DNA of 64,000 nt from Apium graveolens (GCF_009905375.1 NW_027417522.1:1-64000), one strand, 5' to 3'; counted from the stretch's first letter, positions 22,864 to 35,422 are shown. The notes: generated by a model not told the origin, from the sequence alone. Translations and numbers: made by a program.

Positions 22864-24665
22864 ACTTCTAGTACAAATCAGCAAAGTAATTGTACCTTCA
22901 ATTACTATCTCCAAGCCACCAGTTGCAGATGGTATAGATCTAATTGAAGCAGCAGCAGCAAATTTGAAAGTTGCTGAAAAAGGAAAGTTGAGTTTAATCA
23001 ACTGGGAAAAGATTGATGAGGAAATTCAGAATTTGAACTAGTCAAGGAGCCAGTTAAGTCAGCCATCCATCACTCTCATGTCAAGCCAATCAGTGTGAAT
23101 GAGATGAGCATGAACTATCTGGAGAAAGGACAATCTTCCTGCATCAAATCACAAAAGGCTGAAATAATTCTCAAACCAAGGGCAAATTATCCAAAGTAGT
23201 CTTTGAAGAATCCCTTGGATACTATGTATAAGACACCCAAGCCTGATGAAAAGAAGCTTCTGTCAAGATCCATTATCTTCTATAAAGATCCAGCTGATTC
23301 AGCCTCAAAAAGGAGAATTGCTAAGATATTCAGAAATGGAAAGGAAATTTGTGTTGTAGCTGGACATCCACAGTTTGCTCAAGCAAAGAAAGAAGAAAAA
23401 GCCAGATTAAAGCAGGAAAAGAGGCAAGCTGCTCTAGATGCAAAGAAGTCTAAACAAAAGAAAGAACAGATTGCTATCTTGGCCAAGCTACAGGCTGTAA
23501 ACTCTTCTCAACAAATTTCCTCTCAACCATCTGAAGCTGCTGAATCAAAGTAGAAGATTGAAGAACAGAAGAAATCCCCAAGAAAGAAAGAACTGGCTAG
23601 AAGAACAAAAAGGAAACTGGATGTTGTTGACAAGGAATTGGAAGATCAATTTCCTAAGGAATCCACTCAAGCTAAAACTCAAGCATCAAAGCCCTCTATG
23701 GTATTTGAAGACATAAGGGTGGTGGACCCCTACAGGAACATACATGGAGAGCCTATTGTGCCAAAGGATGAGCCAATAGAGTGGGATAAATTACCAATTC
23801 CTGACTTCAACTTGCCAATTCTTACTAAGCCAAGAAGGACAAAATCAAGGGCAGTCAAGAAAGTGAAGCTGTCACCTCTCAAATCCAAGTCAGTAGTCAA
23901 AGCTCAACCCAAGGTCAATAGCGGAGACTACTTGTACTTGTGTGACATCAAAGAATTCTCAGATCTAAACCTTTATCTGGATGAACTGGATGAAGTAAGG
24001 GCAATTGATCCATACAGAAACCTACCTGAAAGGTTGGTGTTCAAGTACAAAGGAGGAAGGGAGATGCAGTGGCCTCTTCACAGGATACTTCAATAAAGCC
24101 AACCTGTGTTGATCAAAGTCTATTCATCCTTCAAGAAAAACTTTGGGTTCAATGTAACTGCAAGAAGACTAGTATTGAAGAGGATTGAAGAGTTGAGGAG
24201 TGCTAGAGCTAAAGATGCACTCCCAAAAACTCTAATCATCCCATACACAGGGAGAAGAGTGCATGTAAGGCCCTACTGGCTGATGGAATTCATGGATGAC
24301 AAGGGTGTGAGAAGATTCTTCAGACTAGAAGACCAATTGAGTATCTCTAGCAATGAGACTCTCTTGAAGATGCAAGAAATGCTAGATCTCTCAGAATCTG
24401 TTGAACTAGAATTCCACAGGCAGCTCCAGAATCAAATTGAAGAAAACAACAGAAAGCTTGGAAGAAGATCCAGACCTTCAAGAAACTAGAAAAACCTGCT
24501 CAGGCTAGAGGAGCATCTTGAATTGATTGTGAGCCAAACCTTGTACATTTTGTTTAATTGAAGCACTTTCAGTTTTATCTACTTATCTTTAAAGATATAT
24601 GTTTAGGATGTTTTGTTATCATCAAGTATCTCTTAATTTATGGCTACAATTCCAGTAAACATAAA

Positions 24666-24676
24666 TTGGGGGAGAT
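24666..24676 (+). promoter_or_regulatory. Polypurine tract of element C
   Basis: TTGGGGGAGAT directly precedes the 3' LTR. The preceding ~175 bases after ORF3 (24490-24665) hold no gene. Confidence 0.85.
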
Positions 24677-25706
24677 TGGTGTGCATATGTTGTGTACTTG
24701 ATGATTTCATAAACAAAACATCTAAGTAGATTTTACTTAGTGAAATAATGTAGCACTCGACGGATAAGAATTTATAGTCCCGACGGATAACTCATTATAG
24801 TCCCGACGGAAGATTAACTTATTATCCATCGAGTGAGTAGCTTATGTAATAGTAAGTTTGTAGCAGAGTGATGTATGCACCTTTGTATAGAATCTGTAGT
24901 AGCATATAAGTCATGTTGACTTTAACTAGATATGCAGAATAGGTTGATTAATTGTACATAAGTAATGTCTTGTAATTCTGTATAAGTGAAATGAAGTCAA
25001 GTGCCAAAGTAGCTACCGACGGATGATTAACAAAGCCTTCGACGGATGATCAAATGACTATCAACGGATGTTTAACATAGCAGTCGACGGATGATCAATC
25101 AAGTCATCGACGGATGATCTGAAAGTCGACAGATGATCATATCAAGAATTCAAACATCAGTTGAACAGTGAAAGCTGACACACAGCCGTCGAGTTGGATA
25201 AAAACACATTGTGGAAGCCCATTAACTGGGTAATAGAGGATAAAAAGCAGCAAAGATTAAGACTGTTAGATTTTATATTTGTTCAGTCTTTTTGACTTTG
25301 TAATATTGGTATTATATAAACCAAGAGAGTAGCAAATAGAAAAATAACTGAGATAGCTGAGAAACACAAAAATAGAGAAATCTTTGTAAGCATAATCTTT
25401 AGCATTTCCTGTATTCTCAGTAGTTCCATTTGTAAGCAGCTGTGAGCATTTTTGCACACAGAGTCCTCTCGATATATTATATATATATATATCTCTGGTG
25501 GAATTGTTTAAATCCACCGAAAAGTTTTTAAAGACTCTTGTTTTTAATTACTTGTGTTTTGATTCATTCAAGTTTATATTCCGCATTGTGCTAATCAAAA
25601 CAAATATATCAATAATCGAGTTGAACATTTTTATTTCAAGAAAAAGGTTCAAGAATTCCATTCAACCCCCTTCTGTAATTCTTGCTACATTGTTAAGGGA
25701 CTAACA
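24677..25706 (+). mobile_element. 3' LTR of family-2 copia element C
   Basis: About 1030 bp, starting TGGTGTGCATATG after the PPT and ending GGGACTAACA. It is related to the LTR of F (same TATA context, same end structure). It holds exact GACGGAT at 24759, 24782, 25018, 25041, 25085 and 25109 plus several variants. It abuts gypsy LTR sequence at 25707 with no visible target duplication; the 5' side of C is lost, so none can be checked. Confidence 0.85.
25313..25319 (+). promoter_or_regulatory. TATA box of the C LTR
   Basis: TATATAA in the context TATATAAACCAAG. The F LTR has the same context (57103-57109), so the core promoter is conserved within family 2. Confidence 0.6.
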
Positions 25707-27366
25707 CCTAATTTCAAAAAATGACGAGTATACGTATTCTCTGAAAATGAACACCAAACCGATTTCTCGAGAACGTGAACCCTGACTGTTGAATGTGTTA
25801 TTGTATTATAATAATGTATATAATTACGAGTACGAGTCAGGTTTGAATATCGTTGGGTAGAATTGGTGTCGAGGATATGTCAAACATATCAAGACGTCTA
25901 ACGTAGGGTATTTCGGCTCTGTAGGTTCTACTCGAAGGACTCAAGAGTTGATATCGAACTAAGATAACCTAGTGATCTGTCAACGAGCGCAGCGAGGTTC
26001 CCAATCGAAGGACCTAAGCGTTGAAGTCGGATCCAGGATAGTCAAATAGTAAAGTGATAAAGTCGAGTGTCCCGAATCGGTTCAAGGTCAATCAAAGATA
26101 GTTGTAGCGCTCTGCAAGGCAAGTACCCCTGACCATTCTTTTATGGTACAGTGCATATGAATAGCTAAATGTTTTACTTTCGTAATGGAACAGAAACATA
26201 TTTAAGTTACGTATCCCACATATTTGAAATGTTGTTTAAAATTATGTTTAGGGGAAAAGTAACTTCTGGAAACACCTATCTCTAAACGTGATTTAAATAA
26301 AAAAAAAAGATTTTTGAATAGTGTGCTGTGCCAGAATGGTTTTAAAAAAAGAGATAGGTGACAATGATTTTGGAAACTGGATAAAGAGACTGTTTTGATC
26401 CACCTATGTCGTGGAATTTTGGAAAGAGGCGAAAAAGGAATTCAGTTGATCTATTGGAGTTGCGTAAGAGGCCCGTTATTCGGTAACGGCCCAGCATGTG
26501 GTTGCATAAGTAGCTAATTGGGTTATGTATTATGTTTAACCGATTAGTCCAGCGTGGGGAAAAGACCTAGCTAGTCTTTTTCCAAGTTCCGGAACACATT
26601 CTATTTCTAGATGGCCGCTAGTCACTGTTCGGTGAGGGTAGACTGATCAGCTATCTTCACCCGTTAAATGTCCAATAGATTTGATTGATTCAGTTTTGAA
26701 ATTGTTTAACAAATCAACGTGTTTGAGACATATGATTTTGTGGTTCCAGTAACGGAACAAATGATTTTGGGTCCCCGTAACGGGACAGACGGTTTTATGG
26801 TTCCTGTAATGGAACGGAAGGTTTGAAAATGAAAATAGCATGCTAAAAGAATTGAACTCTGGTATTTATAAATAGCACACGACTGATATTGTTGTTTCTC
26901 GGAGCATGCTAATTTTAATATCCAGTTATGAACGTTTACTTGTTTTCTAACGAGCTATAAATTCTGTTCCTATCACTGCTTTATTATAAATTGTTTTACT
27001 TGTAATTCATATAGTGGTACTGCTGAGCAATTGGTTGCTCACCCTTGCAGAATGTTTTATATATATTGCAGATGCTTAGGAGATTCTTCCGCGGTAGTCA
27101 GGGCAGAGTTCCAGTTCCTTTTAGTGTCAGGCTCCTCTGAGGTAGTTGTGCTGGACCAAAGATGGTCTGTTGAGTTGCTGTATTAGGTTAATTGCATCAG
27201 GATAAATCGTAGTAAGTTGGTGTTATAATAGTTGTAATCTGAATCATACTTAAACCTGGCAAGGATCTTGGTAAAGGGGTTGTAGTTATATCTTACTATT
27301 GGATTGTTTATCTTGTGATTGTTGTTGATGACGTCAACTCCTGACCCCGGGGTTGAGGCCGTCACA
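25707..27366 (+). mobile_element. G LTR 1, 5'-truncated
   Basis: Corresponds to the last ~1.66 kb of the 3.62-kb G LTR; it begins at CCTAATTTC, matching 33767 in LTR 2. It ends GAGGCCGTCACA. The missing ~1.96 kb was lost at the junction with the LTR of C. Confidence 0.85.
26742..26815 (+). repeat. Three tandem hairpin motifs in G LTR (copy 1)
   Basis: Three short inverted repeats in a row: GGTTCC-AGTAAC-GGAAC, GTCCCCGTAACGGGAC and GGTTCCTGTAATGGAAC, about 28 bases apart. They are conserved in LTR 2 (about 34798-34871) and LTR 3 (about 42847-42920). Confidence 0.75.
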
Positions 27367-27368
27367 GT

Positions 27369-27380
27369 TGGTATCAGAGC
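27369..27380 (+). promoter_or_regulatory. Primer-binding site, G copy 1
   Basis: TGGTATCAGAGC, two bases after the LTR end; initiator tRNA-Met type. Confidence 0.85.
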
Positions 27381-28910
27381 TACAGGTTTGAGTCCCTGAT
27401 TTAGGTTAGGAGCGGAGTCAAAGGAGTACAGAAAGGTATATATATAGATCAGAGCCAGTAACTCAATCAGAGGAGCAAGTCTATGAGTTTAGTCGAGGGT
27501 TTCGAAAGCGTAACCCTGACGTTTGTTGAGGAATGATTGGAACTGCCCTAGTTTAGAGTACGTCTCCTTTGTATGTGTATTACTAGTAATGTTCGATAGA
27601 GATTTCTAGATTCCCTCTCGAGAATTCGAGTCTGATTGAGAGAATTCAGCTTCTGAGCAGACTTTTGATGTGTTAGCTGAAGAGACGCCTACGTTATTTC
27701 TAAATATCGCATTTTCTGTGTCAAGGAATATTATTGGACTGATTGTGTGATCTTGGTGAGTTCGAATAGCGTGATAATTGTCAGGGGCTATTATAACGAC
27801 TAAGTTTGGTAGTGAATGTGGATTAGAATGGGAGGTGATATCTTTGAACTCTTTTATTTCTTCCTTGAAATGTATTTTATCTCCAGAGTAATTGTTTCTT
27901 ATTCCATAAGTTGTTTATCTTTCTTCTGAGAAAGTTGTGAACCCGACATAAGCTACTTAAGGCTCTATTGATCTCCTTACGAATCAAATTCTTTCTTTTC
28001 TATTTATGAACTTCTTATTCGAATATTGTTTCTTTCCTCGGTGACTTTTTTGGTTGATTGGGGCAAATAATGCATATGAATTGACCATTTCCCTATGTGA
28101 CAAAGAGGGTCTGGTGGGACGCCACCAAGTTATGTGTTGTGACCGTATGGTACTAAGACTGGCCATCTCATGTACTTATATGGTTGCTCTCAGTCATACC
28201 TACATTTTATTCTTCACTGTTTCTTCTTATTCTATTTCCTTGAGCCGGAAATTTAATTGGATATTCTATGGAAATGAATTTCTGTGATTAGATGGTTCTC
28301 GTTATGGAAAGTAAGTAAGAGCGACTGTTGAGAAGGACGGGAGTCCTATATCAGGATATCATTTAAGAATAATGGTAACCGTGAGAGTTCAGGACCTAAT
28401 GATGGAATTATAGCTTCAGGAAGAGTAAATCAATGGTTGATGGGTTACTTGCGGGTGACGAAATCATCTTTAGAAGAAGGGTTGATCGAAACATGAACGA
28501 TGGTGCTTAGTAGAGTCAGTGTCCCTTAAGCTTGACTCAATTTATCGGCTTGTTTTACATAGTGTGTGACTAATATATTCAGCCGACTTTTGTGGTATGT
28601 TGGAGAAATTTAGCTGTTGTACCTGAGTAGTGAGGGGAAGTTGGTTAGTTGCTGTTATATTGAGGAACCGTGTTACGGTATTTAGTTTCTTTGATTTCCT
28701 AAACTGTTGTTGATTCTGTTACTGTTATTGTTGCTATGATTACTATTGTTGTTAATTTGGATTTCTTTTATAAATGGACCTGATATTAAAGACTTGGGTA
28801 CTGTGATTGGGCAGCATTTTCCTGATGCAGGTTCACCGTTTAAACGGTGATACCTTTTGTCAAATAATTATGTTATGTTTTGAATAAACTCATTTATATA
28901 TTTCAGGAAG
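27381..28910 (+). other. Untranslated leader of G copy 1
   Basis: 1.5 kb between PBS and gag with no recognisable gene. It ends TTATATATTTCAGGAAG directly before the gag ATG; the TTTCAG looks like a 3' splice site and is identical in copy 2. A 77-codon frame at 28054 is shared by both copies but starts with TTG and resembles nothing I know. Confidence 0.5.
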
Positions 28911-30104
28911 ATGCCACCCAAGAAAGCTACCCAGTCTAAAGAAAATAGTAGTAGTTTTACGGAGGGTCCAGCTATAAATGAAATTCTAGACTTATTGCGC
29001 CGGTAGCAGCAACAACAGTTGCAGTTAATCCAACAGGTTCAGCAGCATCAACTACTGTTGCAGCAGCAACAGCAAGAAGTAAACCAAAGTGCTAGTTTCA
29101 AATTCTTTCGGAATGTTAACCCTCCTGAGTATAAAGGTGAACCTAATCGAGTAGCTGCTGGAGCATGGTTAAAAGAGATGTAGAAAGCTTTTCAATCTTG
29201 TTCAAGCAAGTGAGAATCTTAAGACTGATTATGCAAGCTATTTCTTGAAAAACGAAGCGAATTACTGGTGGGAGTCCACCAGAACGTTAGAAGGAGAAGG
29301 CCCTGTTTCTTGGGCTAGGTTTACTGAGTTATTCTTGGAAAAGTATTTTCCTGACTGTGTGAGGAATCAAATGGAGATTGAGTTTCTAGAACAGAAGCAA
29401 GGTGACAGAAGTGTAGCTGAATATGAGGCTAAATTCACAGAGTTGTCTAGGTTTATACCAGATTATGTTTGCTCTGAAGCTCAGAAGGCAAGGAGGTTTC
29501 AACAAGGATTGAAGCCTAAAATTCGTAGTGGAGTGGTGGCATTGCAACTCAATACGTATCCTTCCGTAGTTCAGGCCGCCTTAGTAATTAAATTTGATCA
29601 GAAGCTAGCCGCTAGAGAAAGAGAAGATAAGAAGCGAAAGATAGACGATATGGAAGAAGTATCAGGTCAAGAAGGATTTAGCCAGAAGTCTCAAAAAGAC
29701 GGTGGAAAGAGTAAAAGTAAAGAATTCAAAAAGGAGAGTACTTCTTTAAACAGGATTATAACACCTCAGCCAGCTCTAATCATGCTAATTCGGTTAAATC
29801 ACCTATATCGGAGTGTAAGCAATGTGGTAAGAGGCATGGTGGAAGGTGTAAGGCAAATACTGAATGTTTTAGGTGTAGTCAGAAAGGACATTATGCGTCA
29901 GAATGTAAGGTGGAAAATCCAAGAGTCGTCTGTTACAACTGTGGCAAGGTAGGGCATGTTGCCAAGAATTGTAGAAGTACTTCCCGAGATAGCATTGGAG
30001 GTAGTGTATCAAAAGGTTTGACGTCCAGTACAGCCAAGGCTAAAACTTATAATGTGATTAAAAGTTTAGCTGCTCAGGACCCTGATAAGGAACCAAGGAA
30101 ATAA
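28911..30104 (+). pseudogene. gag: gag of Ty3/gypsy element G, copy 1 (broken)
   Basis: ATG at 28911 (MPPKKATQSKENSSS). A poly-Gln stretch is followed by a classic Retrotrans_gag domain (YWWESTRTLEGEGPVSWARFTELFLEKYFPD...QGDRSVAEYEAKFTEL). At the C-terminus there are three zinc knuckles: CKQCGKRHGGRC, CFRCSQKGHYASEC and CYNCGKVGHVAKNC. Breaks: TAG in the Gln tract near 29006 (copy 2 has CAG), TAG near 29180, a frameshift just after it, and a further frameshift near 29760, so the knuckles lie in another frame than the main domain. Gag would form the particle and bind RNA. This copy is non-functional. Confidence 0.85.
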
Positions 30105-31785
30105 TTGATTACCGGAAGAAGCATACGATAACATCTAAGGAAGCTAATTTTGGGATAAGTATTCAAGAATATAAGTAAGAAGATAAGGCATAACTAGGGC
30201 ATATAAGGGATATTAAGAAGGAAACTTCAGGATTATGGGATGAAAGAATAATGAGACAAGGTGCAATCGGTGTTGTGCACTAATGTAATCTATAGGAAAG
30301 AAGAATGGATGTATGAAGTTACATGATGATTATCAGAAATTGGAAAAAGTTGACGAATAGGAATAAGTAATCCTGCATAGAATTGATTATTTATGAAAGG
30401 AACGTATTGGTTCTTGAAGGAAGACCTAAGATCAGACTATTGTCAGCTAAAGGTAAGCCTGAGGATATACTAAAGATTGCAATTAGAATGAGTTATAAGC
30501 GCTGTAAGTTTTGGTGATAATAGGCGGAGTAACGAGTGTATCAGTTGTCTATAAGGAATTAAGGAATATGCTGTATCAGGAGTACTTGCATGGTATAATC
30601 GTATTTATTTATAACATCCTCGCCCATCCAAGGGCTAAGGAATGCTAAGTTGAAAACCTAAGGAAATGCCATGAAGGGTTGAACAATAGCAATTGTATAT
30701 TAAACCTTAAGAGTATGAAGTTCTGGTCAGGAGCCCGGTTGTTTGAGTAACTATCAACCAAGCAAAGTCTATTTAGGGACCGATGTCTTGAATAGAAGTG
30801 AAGAAATGAATATGATTAAGATTACTAGGGAATTAATAGAAGAATTGGAAAGAGTAAAAGTTGGAGTTCGAATACCTAAAGGTGATAAGAAGTGAATGAA
30901 TGAGATTACTTTCTAACTTTGACGGATGAGAATAAGTAAGAGGTGTTCGAATGTTTGGAACTAAGTTGAAAATGAGTATTTCCTATCATCCTTAGATGAA
31001 GGGTCAAAGTGAGAAGGTGATGCGAACAATATAAGATATGCGGAAAGTATATATGATGGGTCTAAAAAGGGAACTGTGGTAATCACCTACCATAGATTGA
31101 GTTTTCTATGATAATAGTTATCATGTTAGTAAGAGAATGCTACTTTGCGAAGTGTTGTATGGATATAAGCGTGGGTCCTCACTCTATTGAGATAAAGTGG
31201 GAATAAAGATAGTGTTAAATCCTGAACTAAATTCAGTACATCCAGAGTGTGGTGGTGTTGACTCAGAAAAGAGTTGAAACAGCTCAGGATAGTCAAAGAA
31301 ATAAAGTGGATTTGCATCGAAAGAATATGAATATATAGAATGAGGATCGTGGTGTAGGCAAAAGTTTTACCTTGGAAGAGATTGGTTAAGTTTGAATAGA
31401 AGGGACAAGTAAAGTCCTAATTGTATTGAACCATTCAAGGTATAAAGAAATATAGGTAAAGTTGTCTATAAGTTGGTATCACCGCCGCAGTCGCAGTATA
31501 TATATATAATATGTTATAAGTGTCAGTGTTAAAGCGATATGTTTCTGATTTAAATCAAGCCATTGATTAGGAGCCAACGGGCTCTCATCCAAATTTGTTC
31601 TGCGTGAAATAATCGATCCAAATCCTAGATCGTTCAGAGTGAGTCCTTAGTAATGAATTTATGTCTATGGTGAGTATGCCTTGAATAAATCCTCGGGTGG
31701 AAGAGTCCACCTGGAAGTTAGAGTCGGAATTGCTTGACAAAAATCCTCGCTTATTTAAGTCAGATTCTGAGGACAGAATCTTTTT
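30105..31785 (+). pseudogene. Pol remnant of G copy 1 (integrase relic only)
   Basis: Protease, RT and RNase H are not recognisable; only ~1.7 kb separates gag from the PPT, where a full pol needs over 3 kb. From about 30925 to 31400 a decayed integrase can be read: MSISYHP.MKGQSE (normally YHPQTDGQSE), then RTI.DMRKVYMMG, IEFSYDNSYHVS, CEVLYGYKRGSS, with many stops. The same relic, mostly with the same stops, is in copy 2, so the loss predates the duplication. Confidence 0.7.
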
Positions 31786-31798
31786 AAGGGGGGAAGGA
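31786..31798 (+). promoter_or_regulatory. Polypurine tract of G copy 1
   Basis: AAGGGGGGAAGGA ends at the start of LTR 2. In copy 2 the tract is AGAGGGGAAGGA (39841-39852). Confidence 0.8.
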
Positions 31799-34700
31799 TA
31801 TAACGACCCGTATATTTTTATTATTATTTAAATGTGTAATTATGGAATAAATAATTAAATAAAATATTTGTGTGGGTTCAGTCAGTGGGATATTACTCTG
31901 TCACTATGTGTATGTGATTAATGGTGTATGGAATTGAATTGCGCGGTTGATTAATGAATTGTATGATTTTGTGTCGTTGTTAAAAATGGTATTATTGCAG
32001 TTTTATTTCCATAAATACTTGGATTGTCTCTAAAATTGTTTTTATGACTTTATAATTTTAATAATTATTTTTACGACTTTATAAAATTGAGAAATCAATA
32101 TTTCATTAATTATTATTTTTAAATGATTTTCTGAGTGTGTTTAATGGTAAAATCCATATTTAATTATGGAATCTTCAAAAATACTGAAACTTATATTTTA
32201 TTAAGTTCGTATTATTCTGAGAATTTTAAAATTATTTTGGGAATTTTCGGAGTTAGTTTCACCGGCACATCGATTCGTTTAATTGATAAGAGCGGGTATA
32301 AATTGCATTTCAGAAATTATTTTAAAATTACGAAATTTATGTTTTTATAAACTCCGGGATATTTGTAACATTTTAGGACTATTTTCATGATTTTATGAAT
32401 TTGTTTTAGGTGCAGCTCGGTTCGTTAATTGTGAAATGCGGATACGAGTTACACTCCAAAGATATATTAAAAGTTATGAAAATTTTATTTTATTAGTTTT
32501 CAAATTTTTCGAGAAATTTAAAATATTTTGGAATTTTTTCTAATTTTATTTACCTGCAAATGGGGTCGTTAAATTACAAAACGCGGGTCAGAATCGAGCT
32601 TCAAGAAGGTTGTACCAATCCTTTTTACTACGTGGCTAACAAAACAGAGGTGTGGCAGATTATTTGATACGTGTCAATTGCTGGTTTTGTGGAGGAACAA
32701 ATAAAAAAATACATAAAACACACACACGAGCCTCACCCCTGTTGTCTCCCTCTCTCGCTCTCGATTCATCTCTCTGCCCTCTCTTGAATATCTCTGTAAA
32801 TCTCTCTTCCACTCTCTCCATTTTCTTTTCTTCTCCTTCTCTGCTTCTCCTCTTCGATTTCTCCACCTTTCCGTCGCTATGTTCGCCGCCGTTCTTAATT
32901 CCGGTGAGCCTCCGCTTGGTTTCTGTCCGGCTTGGTTGGTTCCGTGATTGCTACTAATATGTGTATATTCGTTGTGCGTGTATGTGCAATATATGTATGT
33001 ATACAGTGTGCAATTGTGTGTCGTGTGTGGTTTTCTCTGTTGTGCCTCCTTCCGGTGGCTGTTCTATTGTTCCGCTTATATTTTTCCGGTTGTTTCCTTG
33101 CTTCTGTTTGTATGGTGGTATTGGCGTGTGTGATTACACGCAGTTGATTTGTGATTCTTTTAATTGTTTAATTATTTTATTTTCTGCAGGAGTAATTTTG
33201 ATTAATATTCGTGATATAATCTTCATGCGGGAAACTCTATTTAATCGGTAGAATTCGCGTTGGAAACCCGAAGTAACGGGTACCCGCGAATTTTACCGCC
33301 GTCGGCGATGAGCCTCGGCGAGCCGACGGTGGACGGTGATGACGTTGTTCTGAGTCCTACAAATAAATAAAATGAAATACGAATAGAAATATAAGATGTA
33401 AATAAATAAATAAATAAATAATTTAGTTCGTATATTAATATTCGAATTGAAACATATTTAATTATCTTGGAAATTTTATTGGCGTTCGGGTTATGAATTT
33501 GATTCGGATTGTGAGCTGTAATTGTGGATGGTGAGACTGTAATGATTAGATTGTTGGTTTATTGATTATTGAGATGTCGAGTTGTTCAACGGGTAGGCCG
33601 ATAAACAGATGAGGTGCTGCCCGAATTTTCGGAAATTAAATTTGAAAATGCGGGAGGTACCTTGTAATTATCGGAACGTCGAACAAGTATAAATAAGTAT
33701 ATACATATATCTTGTTCGAAACCTGTTTGTATGTTGTGATGAATGTTCTGTCAAAATCGAGTAACCCTAATTTCAAAAAATGACGAGTATACGTATTCTC
33801 TGAAAATGAACACCAAACCGATTTCTCGAGAACGTGAACCCTGACTGTTGGATGTGTTATTGTATTATAATAATGTATATAATTGCGAGTACGAGTCAGG
33901 TTTGAATATCGTTGGGTAGAATTGGTGTCGAGGATATGTCAAGCATATCAAGACGTCTAACGTAGGGTATTTCGGCTCTGTAGGTTCTAGTCAAAGGACT
34001 CAAGAGTTGATATCGAACTAAGATAACCTAGTGATCTGTCGACGAGCGCAGCGATGTTCCCAATCGAAGGACCTGAGCGTTGAAGTCAGATCCAGGATAG
34101 TAAAATAGTAAAGCGATAAAGCCGAGTGTCCCGAATCGGTTCAAGGTCAATCAGAGATAGTTGTAGCGCTCTGCAAGGCAAGTACCCCTGACCATTCTTT
34201 TATGGTACAGTGCATATGAATAGCAAAATGTTTTACTTTCGTAATGGAACAGAAATATTTTTAAGTTACGTATCCCCCGTATTTGAAATGTTGTTTAAAA
34301 TTATGTTTTGGGGAAAAGTAACTTCTGGAAACACCTATCTCTAAACGTGATTTAAATAAAAAATTTTTTTTGAATAGTGTGCTATGACAGAATGGTTTTA
34401 AAACAAGAGATAGGTGACAATGATTTTGGAAACTGGATAAAGAGACTGTTTTGATCCACCTATGTCGTGGAATTTTGGAAAGAGGCGAAAAAGGAATTCA
34501 GTTGATCTATTAGAGTTGCGTAAGAGGCCCGTTATTCGGTAAAGACCCAACATGTGGTTGCGTAAGTGGCTAATTGGGTTGTGCATTCTGTTTAACCGAT
34601 TAGTCCAGCGTGGGGAAAAGACCTAGCTAGTCTTTTCCCAAGTTCCGGAACACATTCTATTTCTGGATGGCCGCTAGTCGCTGTCCGGTGAGGGTAGACT

Positions 34701-35422
34701 AATCAGCTATCTTCACCCGTTAAATATCCAATATATTTGATTGATTCAGTTTTGAAATTGTTTAACAAATCAACGTGTTTGAGACCGATGATTTTGTGGT
34801 TCCAGTAACGGAACAAATGATTTTGGGTCCCCTTAACGGGACAGACGGTTTTATGGTTCCTGTAATGGAACGGAAGGTTTGAAAATGAAAATAACATGCT
34901 AAAAGAATTGAACTCTTGTATTTATACACACCACATGACTGATATTGTTGTTTCTCGGAGCATGCTAATTTTAATATCCAGTTATGAACGTTTACTTGTT
35001 TTCTAACGAGCTATGAATTCTGTTCCTATCACTGCTTTATTATAAATTGTTTTACTTGTAATTCATATAGTGGTACTGTTGAGCAATTGGTTGTTCACCC
35101 TTGCAGAATGTTTTATATATATTGCAGATGCTTAGGAGATTCTTCCGTGGTAGTCAGGGCAGAGTTCCAGTTCCTTTTGGTGTCAGGCTCCTCTGAGGTA
35201 GTTGTGCTGGACCAAAGATGGTCTGTTGAGTTGCTGTATTAGGTTATTTATATCAGGATAAATTGTAGTAAGTTGGTGTTATAATAGTTGTAATCTAAAT
35301 CATACTTAAACCTGGCAAGAATCATGGTAAAGGGGTTGCAGTTATATCTTACTATTGGATTGTTTATCTTGTGATTGTTGTTGATAACGTCAACTCCTGA
35401 CCCCAGGGTTGAGGCCGTCACA
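31799..35422 (+). mobile_element. G LTR 2 (shared middle LTR), 3624 bp
   Basis: Starts TATAACGACCCG after the PPT and ends GGCCGTCACA before a PBS, so it acts as 3' LTR of copy 1 and 5' LTR of copy 2. It contains the hairpin triplet (~34798-34871), an AAAT microsatellite at ~33399-33420, and a candidate promoter/leader at ~32690-33190. At 3.6 kb it is among the longer plant LTRs. Short open frames in it (32652-32957, 32932-33251) recur in LTR 3 but show no protein-like conservation and are not called as genes. Confidence 0.9.
32690..33191 (+). promoter_or_regulatory. Candidate promoter/leader with GT-AG intron in the G LTR
   Basis: An A-rich TATA-like segment (about 32697-32720) is followed by a long CT-rich tract (32740-32880), a common leader feature in plants. 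Then come a donor-like CCG|GTGAGCC at 32904 and an acceptor-like TATTTTCTGCAG|G ending at 33189. LTR 3 keeps the donor and has CTGTAG as acceptor. Transcription and splicing are inferred only. Confidence 0.35.

Larger units (their letters stand above)
19930..24489 (+). pseudogene. ORF3 of element C, broken by frameshifts and stops
   Basis: ATG at 19930 (MAPVVKIMSQTGF), the same start as element F ORF3 at 63808. Its full span is about 1520 codons. Breaks: frameshift near 21145, frameshift near 23040, stops near 23197, at 23551 (TAG) and at 24094 (TAA). The N-terminal ~250 residues match the domain in B ORF3 (NSIHYALPTTKLS, VYYARYFMLLANHL). A long Ser/Thr/Pro-rich region follows, then a coiled coil around 22500-22780 and Lys/Glu-rich helices (KEEKARLKQEKRQ). 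The C-terminal part has two related blocks, VVDPYRNIHGEPI and AIDPYRNLPERLV, then a basic domain with RRVHVRPYWLMEFMDDKG. Basic clusters (RKKKSK) could direct nuclear entry. No membrane segment is seen. The role is unknown. Confidence 0.75.

Noticed and set aside
28054..28287. 77-codon frame kept in both G copies (36109-36342)
   Set aside because: TTG start, leader position, no known family; the copies are too similar for conservation to mean anything.
31126..31317. 63-codon - strand frame in both G copies (39180-39371)
   Set aside because: Antisense of the decayed integrase relic.
32652..32957. 101-codon frame repeated at 40707-41012, with opposite-strand frame 32660-32866
   Set aside because: LTR sequence of G in CT-rich leader; present in both copies only because the LTR is duplicated, with no protein-like composition.
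33399..33422. AAAT/AAATA microsatellite
   Set aside because: Simple low-complexity repeat, same in LTR 3; no further meaning seen.
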